Assembly (NCBI GenBank): GCA_002803225.1
Contig: NXFV01000651.1
Span: 1-49,624 of the forward strand
DNA: 49,624 nt
Reading direction: 5' to 3'
From: Gamarada debralockiae
Taxonomy: Eukaryota > Ascomycota > Leotiomycetes > Helotiales > Hyphodiscaceae
The notes under the pieces are model-generated. The model had not been told where the DNA came from. It searched no databases and saw only the letters and a program-made list of their open reading frames with translations. Shown in pieces: positions 22,906 through 31,289 of this stretch. A program made the position numbers and the translations under genes. Every line of letters begins with the position of its first letter. The stretch's first letter is position 1.

Positions 22906-23328
22906 ACGATCTAATAGTTCGTCACCCCAAGGCGCCCTTGGACGAGCTTCCGATAGACGCTTCGCACTTTCGGCCACGGAAAGAACAGTGGATGGCCAGA
23001 AAAGCCGCGAGGGCACAGTTGCAGCACGAAGTCTCAAACGCTCTGCCTATTCAACCATTCAAAAAGCGGATGGTGGACAGCCAAGCCGTTCTAGAAACTC
23101 TGCCCGTCCACAGAAGATGACGGAAACGAAGGAAGGAGACGAATGGGGAAGAGTACTTCTGTCGAGGTGTGTGAGATCTGTTTCAGATTTTTGAGGTGCA
23201 ATATAATATTGATGCTTTTCTCCTCCCTTCAACTATTAAAACAGTTCGAAAGTATGTCTACTAACTCTCCGGGCTTTCAGCTCTTCGAATGTTCCGTTTC
23301 TGATCACTGAAACAGATGGAACGTCCCA
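22906..23328. other. short ORF-bearing stretch, no supported gene
   Basis: An ATG at 22887 opens 77 codons rich in charged residues in a frame different from the nuclease relic. It could be a shifted C-terminal tail of that gene or chance. The remainder is the 3' flank of the calmodulin-like gene. Confidence 0.35.
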
Positions 23329-24198
23329 TTACTCATACCCCTTGACAATGTTATCAACCGTTCGACTCTTTGCAAATTGCACAAACTCGTTGTCTTTTCA
23401 CTGTTAGCTTCCCACCATTTCTCTAACTACTAGGAATACTCACAGCTAATTTTATCTTCGCTATCCACAGAATTAATGATTTCGTCGACATCTGCATCCG
23501 TCACCGTTTCACCCAAACCAGCCATCACCTGACGGAACTGGGCAGCCGAAATTGAGCCTTGCAGTGATGGATCAAACTCTTTCCAGGCAGTCTTATATTC
23601 TGCTTCGGCGTCAACCTCAGCTTCCGCTACCGGTTGAGATGGAGGTGCCATAGGTCTCCCAGTCATCATCGACACAAATTCTAGGTCGTTAGTCAGCAAA
23701 GAAACTGGGAAATTCTGTTCTCTGGGCTAAGCAGAGCAGAAAGCTATCAATACAGCTTCGAAAAAAATTACCTTCAAAGTCGATTGTCCCATCGCCATCT
23801 CGGTCCACCTCCTTGATGATTTGTTGTACCTCAGCTTCGGTCGCATTCTGCCCAGAAGCTTTCATAGCTTTTGCGAACTCCTCAACCGTTATGTTTCCTA
23901 AACAAGCGAGTAAGTTTGATTTTCTTGGTATCTCTCACTGGTGATTCAAAGTGGAAAGCTGTTTTTCGTCTCTTTCGACTCACCTCCTTTATCGGTGTCC
24001 TAGCGTCATGTCAGCGGCGGTCATTCGCGAAAGGATTCTCCAGTCAAAAGGCTTCAACGTCTTAACTTACATATTCGTCAAATGCGTCTTTCAGAATCTG
24101 AAGCTCCTCTGCTGATAGTGGTTTGGCCTGCAAATTTGAAATCAGCTTCCAAGAAATCCTCCTATATGAGCCAGGTTCAAGGCAACCGAACATACCAT
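23329..24198 (-). CDS. divergent calmodulin-like EF-hand protein
   Basis: There are six exons: 24198-24196 (only the ATG), 24127-24071, 23999-23984, 23897-23772, 23680-23444 and 23393-23329, giving 167 residues. An intron directly after the start codon is a known habit of calmodulin genes and fixes the start. EF-hand 1 (loop DTDKGGNITVEE) and EF-hand 2 (loop [12 protein letters not shown]) keep all calcium ligands. A Pro/Ala/Glu linker of about 25 residues replaces the usual central helix. EF-hand 3 ([12 protein letters not shown]) lacks the position-12 Glu and EF-hand 4 (DSEDKISYNE) is two residues short. So the N-lobe should bind calcium and the C-lobe should not. The tail is [15 protein letters not shown]. 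It is a paralogue rather than the essential calmodulin. Confidence 0.88.
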
Positions 24199-24790
24199 TG
24201 CATAAATTATCAAAGAGTCCAACTGGGGTAGGGAATTTAGTTATCGAGATTGTATTAAGATATGAAAGGAGAGATGGAAGCTTGGGGGATATTTGAAATG
24301 GTTCGCTCAAAGCTTCCTGTTGTCAGAGCCCCTTGTCAGTCACGTGATTGTTTGATCTCCATCCTGAAACGGAAAAGAAAAGTTCAGCTGCGTCAAGAAG
24401 CGACACGGGTGCAGAGCTCAGAAACTTTTACTCCGGACCCACAAAAGTAGCTCGTTCAATGTTGCGGCTCGAATAATGGGACACGGCTTCAGTTCATCTT
24501 ACATCCAGTCCACTTCGGATTTAGCGAGAGTGGGCTCCACCTCCCTTCATCAATTCAACATCTGAAAACGTACCCTTTTATTCAAAGCTCTTTTCAACAA
24601 CACAGCACCAGTATGACTAACGAGATTTCCATTCAAATATATATACGCTATGCTTAATTCCAAAGGCACCGAGAATTCCGATCTCCACCACCCCACTCGC
24701 TTAAACAACTCGACGCCTATCTCGTGCGCACCCTGCCCTTCCCCATACGAGGCCGGTCACAACATGTGATCCCTGTCATCGTACTCATAG
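24199..24790. other. promoter side of the calmodulin-like gene
   Basis: This is upstream of a minus-strand gene and likely holds its promoter and leader. No gene was seen; a plus-strand frame at 24262-24450 has no family signal. Confidence 0.45.
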
Positions 24791-25675
24791 TGTTAGTTGG
24801 GAAGTGCCTAATCTGGTATAGCCTGTATTTTCCCCTCTCTTATCGTATAAGAGGAGCTCTTCCCCTCCTTGAATTTCAGCGCCTTAGATATCGGCTAGGT
24901 CCTAGAAATGCCACTATATTCTGCCCCCAAACAACAGCTCAACTGACACATAGTCGTCGTTATCACCTTCACGATCTCCATCATCTTCCTCGCACGACGT
25001 ACACTCATCACTGGAAGGACCTGGGTCATTGTATGAAGCTCCGCAGCCCCTGCCACCTCGGAGGTGGAGCGCGTCACTTGTGGATGCCAAGGGACGATTT
25101 ACCCTAGATGAAAGGAGGTAAAGTGTTGACAGAGCGGGAGAAGTGAGGTTTGCCATTGCGTTCTGTCGTGGAATTCTTTGTTTTGAGAGTTTTGACATGT
25201 GACTATTCTGGTGTATCACTTGATGAGAAAAGGCGATCGATTTGTTGAAAGAAAGGAAAGAGAAGTCTGTTTTTGAGCGAGGATTTCTATACTGTTAGGC
25301 GTCTTTGAGAATCACTGAATCATCCCTTGTGATTCCAAGCCAATCCTTGAACACTCATTCCTCCACCAAAAAGGACACCGAAGTAACGAGAACAATCTTC
25401 CAAGCAGCTCAATTGACAAATTAATAACAGCTGGTTGTTTAACCTGAACCCTCACCTGCACGAAATTTGTTTCTGTTTGGAAAGGTGAAGGGGCTTGCTT
25501 TGTCGGCATACAGGGTGAGCTAAGGTGTCAAATGAGCTGTGTGGGGCGAAATATAGAAGCATTTTTAGACTAGCTTGATATCTAAGGAGCTGAAAGTAGA
25601 AAGAGAGGAAGAGCTTCTTATGCTACAGAGGGAAGCAAAACAGGCTATACCATATTAGGGAAGTTCCAACCAACA
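24791..25675. mobile_element. inverted-repeat element carrying a small ORF
   Basis: The left end (24791 onward, tgttagttgggaagtgccta) and right end (25571-25675, ending ttccaaccaaca) are imperfect inverted repeats of about 100 bp. They share blocks such as tatagcctg, agctcttcc, tttcagc and ccttagatatc in reverse orientation. A third, separate copy of the left end lies at 33412-33566. The element is about 885 bp and encloses one minus-strand ORF whose last codons lie next to the left repeat. No target-site duplication was recognised and no transposase is present, so any mobility would depend on another element. Confidence 0.6.
24914..25198 (-). CDS. small hypothetical protein with LHLRGG motif, inside the inverted-repeat element
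   Basis: The ATG at 25198 opens 94 codons; in-frame codons extend upstream without a better ATG. The N-terminal part is basic and Ser/Leu-rich (MSKLSKQRIPRQNAMANLTS), the middle has ALHLRGGRGCGAS and the C-terminal third is strongly acidic (CTSCEEDDGDREGDNDDY), ending VSVELLFGGRI. There is no signal peptide or membrane segment. The LRGG resembles a ubiquitin tail but is internal, so no ubiquitin function is claimed. The last ~12 codons lie in repeat sequence also found at 33412-33566. I do not recognise the family. Confidence 0.4.
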   Translation of the reverse strand: MSKLSKQRIPRQNAMANLTSPALSTLYLLSSRVNRPLASTSDALHLRGGRGCGASYNDPGPSSDECTSCEEDDGDREGDNDDYVSVELLFGGRI

Positions 25676-26171
25676 TAAGGTGAGTAAGGGTGAGGCGAAG
25701 TTGGGAAGCCGGTGAGCAGTGTGAGCAACAGCGGACAGCGGCAGAGTCAGCATGAGCATGTATTGAGATGCTATTATAGTCAAGGGGGCTATTGGCTCCC
25801 TTAAGGCCCGGTTCTATCCCCCCTCCCCCCGAATCCTGAAAGAAGGTTAAACTTTTCTATGAGTTTGCACTAAAAATTTAATATACATTTAGCCCCCCGG
25901 GAGGAGGGGGACTTTCCTTGTCTCTATGCGCAGATCCCATTTTGGCTCCCTATAACCAAGATTCCTCTGGAACCGAATTTGGATCTACATCTTTTCTGAC
26001 TACTCCTGTCATTGCGTCGGGATGTGGTACTTCGACTTCCACTTGATAGCCGTCTCAGGAGCCGGGGTCGAGAATGCGGCGGCTATGTAGTGCCCATTGA
26101 ATGAAACAACATATTTCGCGTTCCCGCGTAATAGCACCTGATGCAGCTCTGCCAGATGTTTTCCCATCAGG
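25676..26171. other. intergenic with a G/C-armed palindromic element
   Basis: Only one structure is supported here, the palindromic element at 25809-25917 listed separately. The rest has no coding signature. Confidence 0.4.
25809..25917. mobile_element. short palindromic MITE, diverged copy
   Basis: The left arm ggttctatcccccctccccc and right arm ggaggagggggactttcc are rough reverse complements. Between them gaaggttaaa...aaaaattta...catttag repeats the core of the better-preserved element at 30886-30981. About 110 bp, no coding content. Confidence 0.45.
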
Positions 26172-26760
26172 TCAGGCTGTAGGGATTTCTCGCTCTAGTC
26201 GGACAAGGAATTTAGACGAATGAGGCGCGTTCGGAACGATTTTGTCGTCAGTCCAGGTCGAGATCTCCAGGCCCGGAAGCTCTAGTGTGAAAATGGATTC
26301 ATCACAAGGTTCAAGGCCTCCCTCAGCCTGACCACAGAGCTCGTGCGATTGAATTTCATCGATCTGTGGCAAAAAGATTTTGATCGGTTCGTCGTTGTCG
26401 AAGACTGCGCTAGCGGGACAGTGATCGTTGTGCGTGTGCTTGCGATGACGCTAGCAGCACCACGGGTTACTTCGTGGAGCGGCGTGTCCCTGCCCCCCGT
26501 TGGGTTGGGTGGTCTCCCGAAATTGATAGTCATCATCGATAACGCTGCTGAGCGCCAGGCCCAACGCCGCCGCACGCTGGGCCTCGTTGTCCTCCCAGGT
26601 GTTGATCTCCCAAGATAGGGAAGAGATCAAAGATGCAACAGGTGGTGCCTTCTCCTGCATGATATGCATAGCTTGGAGTGTGTACAGGGTCGCCAGTGCC
26701 GTCTTTCGATGCCTGTTCGATATTCTGCTCGAGTTGGCATAGGCGTCTAAGTTTCGGAAG
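26172..26760 (-). pseudogene. unidentified coding remnant, possibly 3' part of the HET relic
   Basis: Minus-strand frames read LYTLQAMHIMQEKAPPVASL, LSWEINTWEDNEAQRAAALG and, after frame changes, LPQIDEIQSHELCGQAEGGL and FLVRLEREIPTA. The sequence looks protein-coding (acidic, Leu-rich) but I recognise no domain. It lies downstream of, and on the same strand as, the HET-domain relic. The interval between them contains many stops. Confidence 0.3.
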
Positions 26761-26999
26761 TCATACGTGTTGGAATGAGTAATCAGGTGACTCTGGTTCT
26801 AGGCAGATAGTGCTGCCTGCTGAGTCACATGGTGTCACATGGTGTCATGTGTCATAGGATCACTTGATCGGTGTGACGTGTTCTATGAGTCATAGGGAGG
26901 ATTCCTGTCTATAAGTACAGACTACTGTACTTGGTTTGTTCATCAGTATCTCCAGTATCTTCATACCTTAATAATCCAACCACATCCTCCTACCCTTTT
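26761..26999. other. stop-rich gap with short tcacatggtg duplications
   Basis: The motif tcacatggtg is directly repeated (about 26825-26845) and followed by variants of gtcatgtgtcat and gagtcatagg. No gene was seen. Confidence 0.4.
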
Positions 27000-27910
27000 C
27001 GTCCATCACGTGACCATATTGCAAGAATACGGTTTCCAGCCGTCCGCCACAGTACCAAAAAGCGCATCCTGGACGTTCAAGGGGAGATTATGCCATTGCT
27101 GCACGGTCTGCTGTCGGGGTTTATGCTGTAGGGGGCTGTGTAGTCGGGACTGGCAGGGATTAGTGGGTAGCGTGAGCTCAAATAGTAAGTCCCAGTAGAT
27201 GTCTTGAATAGTTTTCTCATAGGTTGACGTCGATCCTCTCCGCAATGAGCGGCTTATTTGCTAGTCCCAGGAGGCCATAGACTTTGTCAGCTGCTTTGGT
27301 GCTTTACGGTTGGCAGTGAAATCCAGCAAGTCGTGGAAATTGCGCTTTGGATCTTCTCTCCATCTGCATAGCTCCAGAATCCCGTTCGCCAAGGAGTACT
27401 CAGCGAACAGCGACGGACGTATTCAAGACGATCCTTTTCCCAACGAATATGACAACGGGGTGTCAAATATCGAACTAGTAGGAGCCATATAAGCTCCAGA
27501 AGGACTGACGTTCTCCCAACGCAACCCTGCGGAACGCTCCAACAACTCGTAATCCAATTGAGGAACTCCCAAAGCGGAATAACTCTCCCAAGATATTTGA
27601 CATTGTATATGCTCTACGAAACTTTCGAAATATTTCTTTTTCTGTCATAAGCAATGACAACGTCCTTCGCCAGGAGGAACTCTTGAATTATCCAGGTCCT
27701 TTCCCAATAAGGGCACGCCCAGAGCTCCTCTCCGGGGCTGGGTCTTCCCAGCAATAGGACAGGGCGCGGTACTCGGGTTTCTCCTTGTCTTGGAATTCTT
27801 CGATGGTACACAAGATCATGTCGTCGACGCGGTCGGGGAGGATCTTGAGAAGTCGGATGGAAGATGGAGTCTTCAGGGGCTGGTAAACGTATCTGGTCGC
27901 GGAAGCCATC
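27000..27910 (-). pseudogene. HET-domain (heterokaryon incompatibility) relic
   Basis: From the ATG at 27910 the frame reads MASATRYVYQPLKTPSSIRL, LLKILPDRVDDMI and EKPEYRALSYCWEDP, the conserved start of the HET domain (IRLL...YxALSYxWGd). After a jump corresponding to a missing stretch of perhaps 100 residues, it continues with YWERTWIIQEFLLAKDVVIA. Later, in other frames, come AADKVYGLLGLANKPLIAE and YEKTIQDIYWDLLFELTLP, the D-K-V-Y-G-L-L-G block and its following helix. Order and spacing identify a HET protein, a class that triggers cell death on non-self fusion. The internal deletion, frame changes and stops make it non-functional. Confidence 0.8.
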
Positions 27911-28887
27911 AGTGGACGCGAACACAAAATCTCTTGCAGCACATAAAGGCCGCAGATAGTTTGGGAGAATATCCGTAATAGGGCCTGGCATGGGCTTTCT
28001 ATTGCGAGTACGGCGATGATGTAGGAAGAAGTGCGAACAACATCCGGACTAGAGCTGCAGGCTGGTTTCCCCGCGCAAGGCTCTGTGACTTAACTGCAAG
28101 TCTGCCTGTATTCAGCCCAACACCCACCAGCGGTTCTGATAGGCGCATTTCTGACGAGCTGCAGCTCCCCGTCGCTAGATCGGTCCAGAAAACTGCCATC
28201 ATCACTCCGCAATCCACCCAGTCCTACGGAACAGCAAACTTCCTCGCCGCTGCTAACCCTCTGCTCTCCATAAATCTGAGACCGTCCCACCGCCAATGAA
28301 GTGCGCCGTGGTCCAACCCGGAGATGTGTAGGTTATGTGGCAGCGTCGGCCCCTCGGACTCTGCGTGGATTCAATGGAGCAGTAAAATATTGCCAAACAC
28401 ACCTCAGACGACGAATCGCGACTTGGAAAGAGCAAAGAATGGATCAGTCCTCTCCAACCCGAGGCGATCTCTACCAATATGGCAACGACTACGTCCTCCA
28501 AATCAACCAATTCCAAACTCTTTTCGACCTGCAACCCGACCCAGCAACCGCGAACTACAACATGGACGTCCTTGCCAGCAGCGAAGAATCACCTTCGATC
28601 GATCGCCCCGGCTACAGCTTCCTAGCCTAGTTTGCCAGAGGACCTGTTCTGCTCCCCTTATTAAGGTTCCTATCAGAGCTAATTTATATCCTTGATAACA
28701 ATCCCACACGTGAATTAAACTACATTACGCTAAACCTTCGCATTCAGATCGGGGTATAACTGTCTCAGAGGCTTCGTGCCCACCACGTTAGCAAAGTTCT
28801 GTGTAGGAAAAGGTGGATTTCCGAACATGATACCATTGATGAGCTATAAACCTTTTCTACATAACCGTGGAATCCAACTAAACCGTC
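27911..28887. other. region between HET relic and GTPase, one doubtful ORF
   Basis: The plus-strand ATG at 28439 opens 63 codons (MDQSSPTRGDLYQYGNDYVL ... DRPGYSFLA) with some protein-like character but no family. Other frames are shadows. The right end is the 3' flank of the minus-strand GTPase gene. Confidence 0.35.
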
Positions 28888-30400
28888 CTACATAATGATA
28901 CAAGCAACAGCACCCGTCGCGGCCAAAGCCAAAAGCGACCCTCCCATCGCGCCGGCAGCAATAGCCGCGTCTGCCTGCTGCGGTTGCTGATATACAACCT
29001 GGGGTGGCGACTGATAAACAGGCATTGATGGCAACGGCATTGCTTGCTGACTCGACGGATCATAATATGGAGGCGGCGGACCTTGGACCCTCACCTCCTG
29101 CATTTTGGCCAGTAACTCCTTATTCTTAGCCTCCTGGTCCTGAATATGGCCTTTGTAGAAATTGTTCATCTCGACCACAAAATTCGCCGCCCCTTCAACA
29201 AGCTGTTCCTTGTAATCCTCCGTGTTTTTCGCAAGCTGCTCCATAGTCTCCTTCATCTCCCTTTCTTTATTGTTGCGTTTCTCGATCTCGACCGCGTACT
29301 CTTTGCCTTGTTGTTCGGCGCTCTCGCGCAACTTCTCCATCTCTTGTCTCGCGTGCGCAATCTGCTCCTCCTTCTCCCTTAGCAACCGCTCGTTGCTGAC
29401 TTTGAGTTCCTGCTGCGCATGCTCGAGCTGCTCCATTTGCTTCGTGTTCGTCTCTTGCGCATCCAACAGCTCCTGCGTATATTTCATGTCATTTTCCTGA
29501 AGCGCCTTCTCCATCTGCTTCGTTAATTCTTCCTTTTCTTGCTTATGCTTCTCCTTCTGTTCAATAAGTCTCTTATTTACTGCTTTCCCTGCGTTCGTCT
29601 GGTCTAGATCCTTCCCTTCAACGTTCATCTCATGCTGCAGCTTCGGAACCATTTTGTGCTTCTCAACTAGGATCCTGACAATATCTAGTGCTGATTGGCG
29701 GTCATTCATGAATCGTTTGACATGGCTTTTCCGCTTAATCATCGGCTGCCAAAATTTGTCTTCCTCCATCAATTGGAGCTCTCGTTTCTTGGCGGCTTCA
29801 CGGTCTGTCTTGTCCCACATGGTTGTAGTGAGGACAACAGATTCCATGTTATCGAGGCCGGTCATTTCTTGGAACATGCGCAGATTGGTCAGATGAGACC
29901 CCTTCATTCTGGGCTCGCCAATTGTTTGAAGTTATACCATGCCATTGAGGCGGTAGCCTTGCTGGTACGCGAAAGAGAGCCAGGAGGCGAGTTGTCGGAG
30001 GACTTGGTCGTCGGTTCGTGAGGTGTCATCGAATCCTGGAGTATCGATCAATTGGACGGTGGTTTTTTCGTCAATCTTGAATGAATAACTGTTGCATTCT
30101 TGGGTGACTACGGTTGTTAGTTTGGTATTCGGGTGCGTGCTATCGTGAATTGAAGGGTTGGATCCTTACAAGATATCAGGTTATGGCCTGCAATATTGAC
30201 TGTGTCACCACAGCATTTCTCAATGAACGTACTCTTGCCGGCTCCAGTCACTCCGACTACAGCGATGATCACGTCGTTTTTACTGCATTGATTGGTTAGG
30301 AGATAGTACAGGGGTTTTATAGATAGTGGCACCTTAGATTCGTGAACTTAGAAGACAAGTCATCAATCTGTGGGGTTGGCGAGGCTGGACGGTCGGACAT
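28888..30400 (-). pseudogene. AIG1/GIMAP-like P-loop GTPase with coiled coil and CaaX tail, one nonsense codon
   Basis: Exons are 30400-30333, 30282-30170 and 30107-28888, all GT-AG. Read through, they code 466 residues. The G domain shows G1 GVTGAGKST (about residues 31-39), G3 DTPGFDD and a G4-like TTMWDK. A helical region follows (DRQSALDIVRILVEKHKMVP), then about 170 residues of Glu/Lys/Gln-rich coiled coil, a Pro/Tyr/Gln-rich linker, a Gly/Ala-rich hydrophobic tail and the final residues CIIM, a CaaX prenylation box. Codon 119 is TAA (29934-29932) where the divergent paralogue has Tyr (IYLHPINQPRM versus V*LQTIGEPRM), so the gene is truncated in the G domain unless this is an assembly error. 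The intact form would be a membrane-bound signalling GTPase. Confidence 0.85.
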
Positions 30401-31289
30401 GGTGTTGAAACGTCTTTTCCAGAGTAAAGAGGTATTATTATCAAGCAGCGTCAATGATCACACTATGCTATTGATGAAACAGATTTTGGCCGTACTGTGT
30501 CCTTGCAAAGATGGCAAGAAGCGGCAGTAGCTTTGCCTTTTAAGAGTTCCGACGTGGGCGCCAAAGCTCCGCAGCTTCAAGTTTCTAGCCGTGGACCCCG
30601 ACCGTGGCGTTGATCGTTGCGCGCATGATCGCAACCGTCCCGAACCATTTGCAGGCCCAAGGATACACTATCCTGGTTTCAGCGAATATACGTCTCAGGA
30701 CGTTGCATAAGTCTGGCACAACAACGACGCTTGGGGCTCTGATAGCCTGAAGGAACCTCACCTTCAGTAGATGTTTGTAGGGCCTGTGGGCCCCGTAGCT
30801 ACTGTACAGCGCTCCTGCTAGTTAAGAGAGACGCGGCCGTCAAACCCTGGTAAGACTTCGGCCGCGACCTCCGTAATGGGACTTGGTACTCTCCCCCTCA
30901 GGAATGAAGGTTAAATTTTTGGCTGTGCCACCCGCCAAAAATTTACCATTCATTTAGGGGCGAGGGGGTGGGGTAGAGTACAGCTTGGCTTCAATAAAGT
31001 TCAATAAAGTAGGCGGCTGGCAGTCGGAAAGAAGCTCAGCTCAGACGAATGGCCCAATTGGGAATGCCCATCTGCCGCCCTGCAAGCCAAAGTAGCCGAC
31101 ACAACTTATCAGGTGATCAGCTGCCGCCTCTGCAAGCCCTTGTGGCTGAAACAACTGCTTGCAGTTGAGCCAGCCTGATAACAGAGCCCTCACCCACCCT
31201 TTAATTCAGTGGTTTAAATTGTTAGGTAGGAGTGCTTTACATACCATACCGAGACATTGCGGGTCCTGAAAGATCCTAGTCTGGGCATC
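30401..31289. promoter_or_regulatory. shared divergent promoter region of the GTPase pair
   Basis: The 889 bases between the two divergent starts should hold both promoters. The region contains a 96-bp palindromic MITE (30886-30981), a direct ttcaataaag duplication just after 30990, and an imperfect tandem duplication of about 49 bp (31072-31119 and 31121-31170) built on ctgccgcc(t)ctgcaagcc and aacaact. No defined factor site was identified. Confidence 0.5.
30886..30981. mobile_element. palindromic MITE
   Basis: The outer arms gtactct (30886) and agagtac (ending 30981) are reverse complements. C-rich and G-rich stretches follow inward, then aatgaaggt/accattcatt, then a perfect 12-bp inverted repeat taaatttttggc (30912-30923) and gccaaaaattta (30934-30945) around a 10-base loop. 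The whole unit folds as one hairpin. A diverged copy lies at 25809-25917. It has no coding capacity. Confidence 0.65.

Noticed and set aside
24990..25060. LRGG as a ubiquitin-like tail
   Set aside because: The motif is internal, with about 50 residues after it, and no ubiquitin fold precedes it.
29146..30021. Plus-strand ORFs rich in Leu/Ser/Phe
   Set aside because: They are reverse-strand images of the coiled coil of the GTPase gene.
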